From assembly GCA_946406115.1 (NCBI GenBank), contig OX291553.1, positions 4,469,001 to 4,533,000 on the forward strand: a DNA stretch of 64,000 nt. Reading direction: 5' to 3'. The position numbers were made by a program, and so were the translations under genes. The notes beneath the pieces were generated by a model. It did not search any database. It saw only the letters and a list, made by a program, of their open reading frames with translations, and was not told the origin of the DNA. This stretch comes from Apoda limacodes (lineage: Eukaryota; Arthropoda; Insecta; Lepidoptera; Limacodidae). Shown piece by piece: positions 12,020 through 21,549 of the stretch (within the stretch, counting starts at the first letter, position 1; every line of letters starts with the position of its first letter).

Positions 12020-12205
12020 ATATTATTGGAGATAACACACAGCGCCATCTGGTACCAAACTAAGCAAAGCTATGGATACCAGACAACGGACATTAATACA
12101 TTTACATACTTTTTTGAAAATACAGACATATTGTACATAAAAAACACCCAGTCTCAAAACATACGCAAATGTTTGTCTTGTGCGGGAACCGAAACCACGC
12201 CAATA
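12020..12205 (-). repeat. tRNA-derived SINE-like element
   Basis: Shares 'acacagcgccatctgg', 'aagcaaagct', 'accagacaacgga', 'aatgtttgtc' and a degenerate 'gggaaccgaaac' block, in that order, with 58600-58830. The better copy at 58.8 kb has the reverse complement of a pol III B box (ggaatcgaaccc). Fragments lie at 26700-26762 and 42305-42355. Orientation is by the B box. The call rests on internal copies and a remembered lepidopteran SINE pattern. Confidence 0.6.
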
Positions 12206-12650
12206 ATAAGCCGACAAGCCAACGCCGGGAATAAAAGTTTTCCATATTCTTTGACGTCCTTTGAACAATCTCTGTGCCAAAATTTGACATAATTGGTTGT
12301 TCCTCAGCGAGGTTACGCAATATCACAATATAAACAAACAGACTTTTACTAATACGTATATATTAGGATTTCTGAATAAATATAAAATATCAATAATATC
12401 TTCGGTAAAATAAGCTCCTTGAGAGCTCTTTTAAATCGTCAAATGTTCTTTTTTTTCTACTACCAACTCATAATGTTATCTCCTACTGAAAAGAGCTGGC
12501 AAGAAGCTCGGCAGTTACAGTCTAATTAGATATTATTTTTTTATCAAATGTAATTTGAGCAATTTTATTTTTTTCTTTTTCTTATTTCTTATTTATAACA
12601 TGAATAATAAGTGTCACAAAGCAAATATTTAAATCACAATATTATTACAG

Positions 12651-12868
12651 GAAAAATCTTATTTCTCTCGACGCTAGCTCTAGTTCAGGGCAGGCCTCAA
12701 ACTTCTCAACAATCGGTCTCAGCGAATGACCTGTGCCCTCCTTCCCAGGCCCACTGGCTTCTTCCACATGAATGGGACTGTACCAAATATTACTATTGCG
12801 AATATGGTATCAAACGGCAGAATGTAAATGGGTGTGCTCCTGGAACTCATTTCTCTTACGCACTACAG
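12651..12868 (+). CDS. Peritrophin-type chitin-binding protein, exon with signal peptide (partial)
   Basis: The exon begins after a good acceptor (ttattacag) and ends at 12868 before gttggt. The first two bases complete a codon begun upstream (phase 1 entry); the exon leaves in phase 0. It encodes 72 residues. K-I-L-F-L-S-T-L-A-L-V-Q-G is the hydrophobic core and likely cleavage region of a signal peptide. A short Gln/Ser stretch follows, then the first four cysteines of a CBM14 domain with spacing 14, 5 and 11. Cysteines 5 and 6 come from the next exon. CBM14 proteins are secreted and bind chitin in the peritrophic matrix or cuticle. The initiator ATG must be in an upstream exon, which I could not identify; the in-frame GTG at 12611 is intronic. 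Confidence 0.88.
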
Positions 12869-13402
12869 GTTGGTATCGAGTATTTACTGGACGAAAATTA
12901 TGCAAAAGACTACCCAACTTACAAAAGTGTTTACTGTTAAAAAAATTAGTGTCGGACAACCGTCCGGAATCGTGACAACTTGTGCCTTTCACTTTTTATG
13001 TCTGTCTCTCTCGCTCTTAGGCGGGCTAACCATGCCGCGTGCCTCTCACTCGCTCTCATTGTGAGCGCATAACGTGAGCGGAGCGTAACGCAGTTTCTTG
13101 AAGTGTCACCCAGCAAACCAATTTATAAGACGTTGTCACGTCAAAAATACTTCTAAAATTCGAGTCAATAACAGAGAAATGTTCACTACATTCGAGTCAA
13201 TACTAAATTTATAACATATTTTTTCAGTTATATAATACTCAGACTTTACTTTTGCAAATAATACTGTTTTAAATTTATGTTTTGTTGATAAAACCTAATT
13301 TTAACAAGCAGTAAATTCCACAGGAAATAGTGTTTTTACAATAAAAGACAAATAATCATACAGTATTTTGAATTCTTAATAATAATTGTTTTTGAAATTC
13401 AG

Positions 13403-13741
13403 GTGTGTACGCATCCAATAGTAGCCAACTGTCTACTTACTAATACTAATTTACCACGAACGCAAGGCGCTGAAGAACCTGAAACAGAATCAGTAACTGA
13501 AGCCACTATTGTTTCTACTACAACTGCAAGTGAAGCTTCTGCATCAATGGAAGCCACGAGAATATCAACATCTTCAAAACCAGTTGAAATTAAGCTTTTG
13601 CCAAACAGCTGTCCTGCTGATTTTGACGTTCATAAATTGCTAGCCCACGAGAGCAAATGTAACCTATTCTACTACTGCGTTTTTGGCGAAATAGTTCTGA
13701 GTAAATGCAGTGAGGGAACTTACTTCAATGTAGAGCTCCAG
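13403..13741 (+). CDS. Peritrophin-type chitin-binding protein, exon 2 with mucin-like linker
   Basis: 113 codons, phase 0 at both ends, acceptor 'gaaattcag' and strong donor gtaagt. Residues 1-10 (V-C-T-H-P-I-V-A-N-C) supply cysteines 5 and 6 of domain 1. Residues 11-65 form a Ser/Thr/Ala/Glu-rich linker, likely O-glycosylated as in insect intestinal mucins. The rest supplies cysteines 1-4 of domain 2, with the aromatic pair F-Y-Y before Cys3. Cys spacing (15, 5, 9) matches CBM14 and the array exons downstream. This exon occurs once, unlike those that follow. The next visible exon is 7 kb away across a repeat-filled intron. Confidence 0.9.
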
Positions 13742-14134
13742 GTAAGTTACCTTGGTTCTTATAGGGCCTTATATTAAAAATAACACCAAAGTAGACACAA
13801 CTAATTATAGCTTGTTATTGTTACCTCCTAGTTGTTATTGCTACCTAATTAATTATAAGCACTACTGGAAGAAGACACTGAACCCCGTAACACAGGTTAT
13901 AACCTAGCTCTGGAATCAGGGACTTCAATAGGTATGTTGTCATATTGTTGGTCAATAAACGATTTATTATTTTATTATTATTAGCTTAACTTTTGATAAA
14001 GCAACAGTGTAAAACTTAGGATCTCATCAAGGAATGATTGAAGCTGCTTCTTTATCAATATATTGGATTTATATTCATATTTTACCGAAGTTTCAAAGAC
14101 GTTGTGTCTGTGTAGTAAGGTTGCATATAATCAA
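13742..14134. other. Start of the long intron 2, nothing recognised
   Basis: Non-coding sequence directly after the exon 2 donor. The motif 'tagttgttattg(c/t)tacct' is repeated at about 13815-13850. No other feature is visible. Confidence 0.5.
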
Positions 14135-14274
14135 AATTAATACTACTGCCACAAATCTGATGTGAATTATCATTTGAAGTTGGTAAAATGCAAGTGAAGT
14201 GTGTTACTAACTGTTAGGTACATTGACACCAACTTCAAACTGTGAATTAGATCAGATTTTTGGCAATAAGTAAT
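14135..14274. repeat. Palindromic MITE-like element in intron 2
   Basis: The left arm 14135-14184 and right arm 14226-14274 are imperfect inverted copies (shared 'atttgaagttggt' and 'caaatctgat'-type blocks) about 50 bp long with a 41-bp loop. It has no coding capacity and looks like a fold-back element inserted in the intron. Confidence 0.6.
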
Positions 14275-15409
14275 TATATTTACCTTTTTAGTGTATTCTT
14301 TTGAAGCCGGTTGTTTTTTTTTTATGTTTTTTGCTGTGTATTTTCTCGCTTTCTACGGTCTCTAAACGACCGTTTCGTAGCATCGCTGGAGTAATCAACG
14401 CTATAGCATGTCAAATATGAATTTGAAGTTCATCTAAGTTGTTGTCATCTATTCGTGCACTTTAGACCTGGTCTTTTTATGAAACCCCTAAAGGAAATAA
14501 TTGCATGGGGTAAGGTATAGGTATCACGCGATGAGTGCCACGTTGTCATACTAAATGCATGGAAGCTGAAAATATCAAATTTTTGGATAGATTCAGTTTA
14601 TAGGATATCGCATAACTTTTTTGAAGTTAAAAAGTATAAGTCACTTGTTACTACCATTTCAAAGTCAAAATAGCGTTGTGGTGAGAAGAAACGGTGAAAG
14701 AAACTCTCTAATAGTCGCTCTTTTAATTTTAATTATACAATACAAATTATCAAGTAAATTATGTTAACAAAAAATATTTAATACCATACATTTTTATCAT
14801 CAAGGTTGTCTTGAATTGTGTAATAAGCTTTTTCGACAAGTTGTTTTATAAAATTTTTAAACTTTTTTAAGTTTAATTAACATAATTCTGCAGGGATTTA
14901 AATATTTTCTAAAGCATTTTGTGGATTAGAACAATTTTGTGTTTATTTCGAGTATTACTATTATGAATATGGTTTTTTTTTTATAAGCAAACAATATTTT
15001 TTTGAACATAACTTAAATTATATAATGTATATTGAGGCGGTAAGGGTAAGACCTTGATTTCCTTAAATTTATCTCTTAAAGAGGGTCTATGGGATAGATT
15101 GTAAATGCTCGAAGAAAAACAAAGATTTATTGAATATCAGCTGCGTGTCAGTTATGAAAGAAGCTGAAGTATACTATCCGGACAGTAGCTTCGAGCGTAA
15201 CTTTCTTCGACGAATCTTTTTAACCGTGCATGCTGCAAAACTAAAGCTATTCACCAATCTATATATGGGCCTCACTGAAGCTTTGTATCTAGGGTTATAC
15301 CTAAGAATATTATCTTCAATATCTAACTGCTCCTCGTTAATAAATATACTGGTTCTTACTTGAATGACATTTGGTGTTAAAATAAAAGTGATGTGACGTC
15401 TGCAAACAA
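14275..15409. other. Intron sequence, nothing recognised
   Basis: AT-rich. The 77-codon plus frame at 15130-15363 has no known motif and no splice context. Confidence 0.4.
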
Positions 15410-16430
15410 CACTATCTCATGACTTTCTTTTACAACCATGGGCAGATCATTAATTTATATAAAAAATAGGATGGCCCAAGGATGTAACCTTGTGGAATAT
15501 CAATTTTAATGTTTGATCCAGGGAAGCGCTTCCCATTTATGTCAACTGTCTGAATTCTGCTGTCCAGATACGAGCTAATTCGTTTAAGTGCAGTACTCTT
15601 AATACTATAGTGTTTTAATTTCCTGATCTGAGTATAATATTGGACGCAATCGAATGCCTTCAGATAGAACACGAAAAACACCCAAGGCGTTTATCAAGCC
15701 TTCCGAAGCATTAAATATGTGCTGGATAAGTTCAACACTAGAATCGGTTGTCTAGCGACCTCTTGTAAATCCAAACTGTTTACAAGTTAGTAGTGAATTA
15801 AAGTAAATATTTAATTTATTTAAGATCAGTTTTTAAAAAATTAATGAAAACAGGAGTATAGAAATTGGTCTAAAGTCAGCCGGTCAGTAGTACTACCTGA
15901 TTTAAATATGAGTATAACTTTACTGTACATCATGAGATCAGTAAATACACCACATTCATAACTTTTATAAAATATCAAAGCTAGTTGGGGAGTAATAACT
16001 GAAATTATACTTTTAACTAGGGTAACAGAATGACCCCACAGGTCAGCAGTGTTTTTTAATTATAATGAGTTGAATGCTTTTATAAAATCATTATGGTTTA
16101 AATGTGTGAATTTAAAATCTTTTGAGCGTTCTTTTACATTTTCTTTCAACAGTGCCTCTGTTAATAATGGAAAAAGTTCAGTGAGTTCGTAGTAGAGTCT
16201 GGAATATCAAAAAAAAAATTATCAAATAATGCGGCAATCTCAATTTCTGACCTAAAAATAGTCCCATCAACCTCTAGGCAATATTCAGTTTCATGTAGTT
16301 TAAATTTTCCAGTCTCACAATTGATCATGTTTCAAGTGGCTTTGATCTTGTCATTACTGTTTTTAATTTGCTCCCTTAGAAAATGTGATTTAGCAATGTG
16401 GCAGACAAATTTAAACAATTTAGAATATTT
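15410..16430 (-). mobile_element. Non-LTR retrotransposon RT relic, minus strand
   Basis: An 83-codon minus-strand frame (15430-15681) shows K-A-F-D-C-V, then S-Y-L-D-S-R-I-Q-T-V-D-I-N-G-K, then I-P-Q-G-Y-I-L-G-P. This is the RT region from the first catalytic aspartate to the PQG motif. More degenerate upstream RT and linker sequence continues to about 16400 with several stops. No F-A-D-D motif is retained. It is a dead fragment in the intron of the chitin-binding gene. Confidence 0.7.
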
Positions 16431-16439
16431 TTAAAAGCT

Positions 16440-16752
16440 TAACTTTTTAATCCATTCAGAATTATTTATTTATAACCGAATAGCTTTAATCCATTATTTT
16501 TGTAGTACTGTATTGTTCGGGAACCTGCAAGTAAACATTTCAAATTAATTTAGAACTGACCATATTTAGAACTATGTGACTAATCCCAAATTGTAATTTT
16601 TCATGTGTATCTGATCAAAGACATTAATTATTACAATAATTATTTTGTGTTGTAATATTTTACTGTCATCTGCAGAATAATACCATTCCCGTATCACACA
16701 AGAAGACTTCGATTCCAAAAATTAACATTAAGTTTTTGCTATTATTGGATTA
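16440..16752 (+). repeat. 5' part of duplicated exon unit (first copy)
   Basis: This intronic stretch matches 39945-40230 and 42390-42640, and partly 26815-26935. Shared landmarks are 'tactgtattgttcgggaacc', 'gtgtatctgatcaaa' and 'gtaatattttactgtc'. In the other copies the stretch lies about 600 bp upstream of a chitin-binding exon. Here homology stops near 16752 and resumes at about 20429, with unrelated sequence between. Confidence 0.7.
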
Positions 16753-16802
16753 ATTGTGCCTTTACCCTACTTAATAAAACAAAAAAAGTGTTACTATTTC
16801 TT

Positions 16803-16808
16803 TTTATT
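16803..16808 (-). promoter_or_regulatory. Candidate polyadenylation signal AATAAA
   Basis: On the minus strand AATAAA lies 13 bases after the TAG that ends the coding-like segment 16822-16947. The hexamer is common by chance in AT-rich DNA; its position just past a stop is what makes it notable. Confidence 0.35.
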
Positions 16809-16821
16809 ACCGTCACATCAG

Positions 16822-16947
16822 CTATTTGCTACACACGCCATAGTAGGCATATTTGAATCCACCACCAATCAGCTTCTCCATTAAGTTATGTTGTCCTAGG
16901 TATTCGCTGTTAACATCTATGTCGCACCCAGTGCCAAACTCCCCGAA
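16822..16947 (-). CDS. Candidate terminal exon of an unidentified nested gene
   Basis: The minus-strand frame of 41 codons plus TAG follows an acceptor-like 'gtgactaag' and has balanced, non-AT-driven codons. The peptide starts F-G-E-F-G-T-G-C-D-I-D-V-N and ends G-G-G-F-K-Y-A-Y-Y-G-V-C-S-K, with two cysteines and many Gly and aromatic residues. AATAAA follows 13 bases after the stop. It sits at the 3' side of a 3.7-kb insertion holding other coding-like minus-strand segments (19390-20376). I do not recognise the family. The frame is open six further codons upstream, so the acceptor is not proven. Alternatives are a transposon-borne coding remnant or chance. Confidence 0.4.
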   Translation of the reverse strand, partial: FGEFGTGCDIDVNSEYLGQHNLMEKLIGGGFKYAYYGVCSK

Positions 16948-16996
16948 CTTAGTCACATAATAAACATTTTATTAGGTTAGTCTTTACATATCGCCA

Positions 16997-17348
16997 CTAG
17001 CGGTTTGCAATACACAATAGCCTTAGCCATGTTTTTCTCGCATTAACCATCTGTTACTCTATAAGTTTTCGCTTTTATTTCAAACCTTTATTATTTTAAT
17101 GTTAATAATAACTATAATCTACATTATGTCTTAAATGTACGATTGATACATACATACATACAAAGTGTTATACGGTCTTTATCACCTAAACCACGTCTAT
17201 ATATTTAACTTAAATTCATTAGATGCAAGTTAGTACACCTTACGTGGTGCAATAATTTTAGCTATACATACATAAATGTCGTTTGATGTAGCACAAACAT
17301 GACATTACTTGTCTTATATATAGGCTATTGTGTATTGCAAACAGCTAG
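16997..17348. repeat. 352-bp MITE candidate with ~26-bp inverted ends and flanking TA
   Basis: The inverted ends share 'gtttgcaatacacaatagcc' (17003-17022 and its complement 17323-17342), extended to 'ctagc' at both outer borders. A TA dinucleotide flanks each end, as expected for Tc1/mariner-type target duplication. The interior is AT-rich and non-coding, with a catacatacatacata run. Confidence 0.6.
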
Positions 17349-19389
17349 TATATACTTATATATATAATGGTAATAATTTCCGCTTAACATCAATTTGTAT
17401 TGACATAACTCCTTCATAACTTTGCTTAACACTGTGAATATAATCCTCATGTATGTTTTTAATCATTATAATAGGTCACTACAGTACCAGCTCACTAAAT
17501 CTTCATTCTAGATAACCTTTTATAACACGATTATTTTACTTCAATAGACCAAAAATTGTTCTTATCTGGTAAGTATCTTTTGTGTATTTCTTACACATAT
17601 AAGTAAATAAAGCACATCGGAATATAAAACATTCTCCTCATCCTCATTTTGCTGTCTATTTAATCATGGGAAATTCTTCATTATAGGGAGTCAAAGCCTG
17701 AGTTTTATGTGTCGTTTATTTAATAACATACTTTTACATTCGACTGCAAATAACTACAAACATTTCATCCATTAAAATATATCGAACAACAGGTTTATCA
17801 TCCCAAAAATCGAATTTAGGCGAATAAAATACTTTATCTCAGGAACAGTATCTCCTTTCTCTTATTTTATTTAATTTCAAACAATGGTAACACTCCAATA
17901 ATGTCATAATATTCACTATGGAGTAAGTCAACAGAAATATTATCGTTAAAATTATTATATGTGCAAATTATTTTTGCTTATTATAGTGAGTTATTCATAG
18001 AATACTATTCATCTTTCAAGGATTAAAAGTCTATGGTCTACTCTTTTATTTATATGGGCAAACTTCTATACCTTCATATTGCGCTTTGGCCGTGATTTAT
18101 TTAGCCACAACCAGCACCCGCAAGTTAATTTGACACCTTAATCGTATTGAGACGATATAAACCTCTCTTAAACTGTCTTGTTTAAAAATTGAATAAAATC
18201 TCGGTAATCAGGATTATAATTTCTATATCATCATCTTCTCTTTACCAAATCTACACCTTATAATAGAAAATAGTCTTTACATATAATTCACAAGTAAATC
18301 ACAAGAACTTAAATAACTCTAATACTCATGGCACCCAATCATTATTACCACTTTTTGTGTTAGCCAGTAGTTTGCAAGACCGACTATCCCACCACAAGCA
18401 CTTCTGTATGTCACTTTGTTACTTGTTATTCAAATAGCTTAGCTTCAAAGTATACCTGACCCTGCTAACGAATTTAACTATAAATCTTAAGCCTAAACCT
18501 GCGTTCCATATTTTTGCATAAAATCAGTTCAGTATTCATACAAATAATAATTGTAGACCAACAGATAGATAGATAGACAGATGGATGAACAGACATACAG
18601 ATAGTATTATTATAACATATAATAGCGTAGAGTTCACTTTAGAATTTCTTACATAGTATTACCCTATATTGATATATCCCCAATAGTAATATCTATAAGC
18701 AAGTATTTTACAGTTAACATTATTTAGGCATTTTCACTTATCCTACTTTTTCTTAAACAAACTAAAAGCATCCCAATCGCAACATGCCTTGTTCCTTACT
18801 TCTTATGTACCTACCTAATGCAACCACCATATGAATTTTCTACAAAGTAACATTACTTTATTTCATGGTAAATACTTTTTAACCGTAATCACTTTACATA
18901 TCTATGTCAGATGACTTAACAGGTAACAACTTTATGAGTTGTTATGAACAAGTTGCTTGTATTTCATACTAACAAAGTGGCAGACAAAGATATGGCCTAA
19001 ACATAAACCTATAGTATTTCAATATCCTATGTATGACATTTTCTCTGCTTTATACAGAAGTTTACACTATAAAATTTACTAGTACAACATACTAATCTAA
19101 TCTACCGTATTTGTCCAAAGACATAACACTTTTCAATTATTGTACATAGTCTGAGTTTTCTCTCATTACGTTGTATTTTCCTTTGATAATTTGAGAGAAC
19201 TCTTTATGTACAAATAATTATTAAATTTTCTAGCTTTCTTCATATCTGTCATATTACGAATATTAGTGTGTTTTAGTTTTCAAAGTAACTAAGTTGATCG
19301 CCTAATTTGGTGTTAAATCTAAAACCACTAGGTAACTTATGTACTACTTCTGGCTAAATCTCCTATTCAATTACTTAGCTTTTAATTAA
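17349..19389. other. Interior of the 3.7-kb insertion, mostly unrecognised
   Basis: AT-rich. A minus-strand open segment of 34 codons at 17737-17838 (with F-D-F-W-D-D-K-P-V-V-R-Y-I-L-M) looks coding-like but lacks clear splice ends. Bases 18370-18630 resemble a dispersed repeat ending in a gata/gaca run (18564-18583). Otherwise nothing is recognised. Confidence 0.3.
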
Positions 19390-19569
19390 TCAAGTAATAG
19401 AATTCATTCTACGTTGTGTATGTAGTAACTTTAGTTTTTCTTTTTTCTGATTTAAAATGACTATTTTGAATTTTAACTGAGATTCTGGTCCATCGGCAAC
19501 GAATGTGACGACCCTACCTATATCCCTACCGTATAGCTTAGTAAAAAGCATGTAGTATGATGTGATGCT
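19390..19569 (-). CDS. Candidate exon or open segment of the nested gene
   Basis: A minus-strand frame opens after a TAG at 19570-19572 and runs 59 codons to TGA (19392-19390); an ATG lies at 19551. The first half (M-L-F-T-K-L-Y-G-R-D-I-G-R-V-V-T-F-V-A-D) has balanced codons, while the end is Lys-rich and may be intronic. A good upstream acceptor is 'aaatag' at 19570. Phase 0 entry would fit the phase 0 exit of 19814-19971. No known family is recognised. Confidence 0.3.
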   Translation of the reverse strand, partial: SITSYYMLFTKLYGRDIGRVVTFVADGPESQLKFKIVILNQKKEKLKLLHTQRRMNSIT

Positions 19570-19680
19570 CTATTTAATAGTCCTATTAGTTACAGGAAAA
19601 TATTACCAAACACAGCAATTGCAATTGTACACGCTGTCGATCTCGTGCGCGTTCGACACTATCACCTTTTGGGATCAAGC

Positions 19681-19746
19681 TCAGCCATTGCGTCGCGTGT
19701 TGTCTGCCTTAGTCTCTCCGTTCGCTTGTCCCTGCGTGAAAAAGAA
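19681..19746 (-). CDS. Possible alternative terminal exon of the nested gene
   Basis: It follows a strong acceptor (tatcaattccag) 67 bp downstream, on the minus strand, of the exon ending at 19814. In phase 0 it encodes 21 residues (F-F-F-T-Q-G-Q-A-N-G-E...) and a TGA. The segment is GC-richer than its surroundings and continues GC-rich past the stop, so it may instead belong to a dispersed repeat. Confidence 0.22.
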   Translation of the reverse strand, partial: FFFTQGQANGETKADNTRRNG

Positions 19747-19813
19747 CTGGAATTGATAAGATAAAGGGTATACATTTAGAACATTAAATAAGTTAAATGC
19801 TGAATAGCATTAC

Positions 19814-19971
19814 CTTGTCACCAAAGTATCGGTTCTTGATCCCTTCAGTTAGTAGGTATTTCAGAGACCAAGGAACAAAACTTGCCCTTGACTGACAAGA
19901 TGGTAGTTTCAGTAATTCCCTCAAGTCTTGTATATAATCTCCGGAAATAGCATCCAGGTTTCCACACCGTG
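19814..19971 (-). CDS. Candidate internal exon of an unidentified minus-strand gene
   Basis: 158 bases between an acceptor (ccataacag) and a donor (gtaatg). Entering in phase 1, it stays open for 52 codons; the other two phases hit stops. It leaves in phase 0. The peptide reads R-C-G-N-L-D-A-I-S-G-D-Y-I-Q-D-L-R-E-L-L, then K-L-P-S-C-Q-S-R-A-S-F-V-P-W-S-L-K-Y-L-L and ends N-R-Y-F-G-D-K. Codon use is balanced and unlike the AT-rich flanks. The candidate upstream exon (20244-20376) ends in phase 1, as required. I do not recognise the protein. The region lies within the large intron 2 of the plus-strand chitin-binding gene. Confidence 0.4.
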
Positions 19972-20243
19972 CTGTTATGGAAAGTTACTGTACAGTGTGC
20001 AAAATGTGGTACTTAGAAGCAAATATTAGATTATATTCAAAGGACACAAGGAAACAATTGGGTTACGTTAGCTGATAACGTAGCCCGTGGTGGACTCCCT
20101 GAACCTTGGGTAAAATATCAGCTGTTGGGATTCATCAATAGTAGTACACTAAACATAATTGCAATTATTGCGTTTGCAATCAGCTCGAGTCTCCATTCTC
20201 TCATTCCCTTAAACTTTGCAGCCTTAACTAGACGCGTACTTAC

Positions 20244-20376
20244 ACACGTGGAAACCATTATCATTTCTCCGAAAACTAAGCTTTGCCAGAATGGTTGAAA
20301 GATAACAAAAAATATTGTACCTGACCCTCGCATTCCTGTTTGATGAACAAGTTTTAAGAATTTTAAATGTTGCAAG
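20244..20376 (-). CDS. Candidate upstream exon of the nested minus-strand gene
   Basis: This minus-strand frame opens after a TAG (20379-20377), stays open for 44 codons plus one base, and ends at a strong donor gtaagta. That phase 1 exit matches the only open phase of the next candidate exon. Its end reads F-R-R-N-D-N-G-F-H-V. The true 5' border is uncertain; the acceptor may lie inside the stretch. The family is not recognised. It ends near the right border of the inserted block (about 20428), so earlier exons are missing or on its edge. Confidence 0.3.
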
Positions 20377-20428
20377 CTATAACTAAATCGGTAAATTACT
20401 AATATTTATATGGGTATATTCGTGAGGA

Positions 20429-21549
20429 CGTGACACTTGGATCACTCATTAGACTTTTATCTTCTATCGTTCGCTGGGTTTCTATTATCAAATCCTTTTG
20501 AATTGTTGACATTATACAATATATTTACAGACGAATTGAGAACCTTCATATTGTTTTCGATTTTGCTAAAAACTTTTTTTTATTAATTTTTACTAAACCT
20601 GGGTGTGATTATTAAAATTTATACAACACAAAGCATAATATTAAGGAAAATAATGAATTAATTAATCTTTAGAAAGATATTCATTCAACGTTATTTTTAC
20701 AGGTGTGCGACTGGCCAGAAAACGTTGACTGCGTAAATGACGAAGACGATGATCTTGGAATTGAAGGTAGTGGAGACCCAGAACCTATTGAAGTTGAATT
20801 ACTGCATAATGGATGCCCCGCTGACTATGAAGTTCACAAACTTCTCCCCCATGAAACTGACTGTGGCAAATTCTACTATTGTAACTTCGGCGAGAAAGTG
20901 GTTAGAAATTGTAGTCACGGAACCTACTTTAATTATGAAAAACAGGTGAGTCCCAGAAAAGTTCATTATTCTTTTGAATGAAAAAACCTTTGGAGTACAT
21001 AAATGCTTTGCTATGTTAAATATTATGTAATTAATATTTTAATTGTATTAAAATCTTTATTTAATACATGAAATCAGGAAAACAAATCATATATTGAACT
21101 GGAAGTGTTAAAAGAAAAAACATTATTTAATAAAAAAGTCCTATGATATTGTCTCTTCCTAAGTAAAAGGACTTTATGACAGAAACGGACTTTAAGCGGG
21201 AATAGATAGTTGAAAGTTCATATTAAAGAACTATGGTTTTAGGGACATACCATTTTGATATTGAAATTAATGATTTACTAATAAAATGTTTTATTATTTT
21301 TATGTCAGAGATGGATTATGAGGGTTTAAAGGTAGTTTGCAAGTTTATATGCAATTTGATATTAAGACCTTCAAAGATAATATTGATTATGAACTATGAA
21401 TATTTTTACTCATATTTGCTTGTTAGAATAATTTACCTACTATTGTACAAGGCATACAAGACAGTTGCCATACAAGAATTAACATTAGCCCTAAGTAATA
21501 AAATTTATTTTAACAGTCTTCCTAGTCGGTATGCTGGACATTATTAATT
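20429..21549 (+). repeat. Duplicated exon unit, copy 3a
   Basis: Contains the conserved pre-exon intron blocks ('atcactcattagacttttat', 'acaacacaaagcataat', 'attcattcaacgtta'), the exon at 20703-20945, and conserved post-exon blocks ('cgaaatcagg' type, 'cggactttaagcgggaatag'). From about 20589 it is repeated nearly identically 961 bp downstream. Confidence 0.85.
20703..20945 (+). CDS. Chitin-binding array exon 3a
   Basis: 81 codons, phase 0 at both ends, acceptor 'tttttacag' and donor gtgagt. V-C-D-W-P-E-N-V-D-C closes the preceding CBM14 domain. An acidic linker (D-E-D-D-D-L-G-I-E-G-S-G-D) follows. Then come cysteines 1-4 of the next domain with spacing 15, 5, 9 and the motif F-Y-Y-C-N-F-G-E-K. 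The 243-bp sequence is identical to exon 3b at 21664. With phase 0 symmetric borders it can be included, skipped or swapped without changing frame. It opens right after the inserted block that may hold a minus-strand gene. Confidence 0.92.

Noticed and set aside
12611..12940. 109-codon frame across exon 1 starting with GTG
   Set aside because: The start is intronic and not ATG. The homologous part begins at the 12651 acceptor and the domain ends at the 12868 donor.
18310..18420. Minus-strand stretch reading S-A-C-G-G-I-V-G-L-A-N-Y-W
   Set aside because: It falls in sequence resembling a dispersed repeat, and its splice phases do not fit the neighbouring candidate exons.
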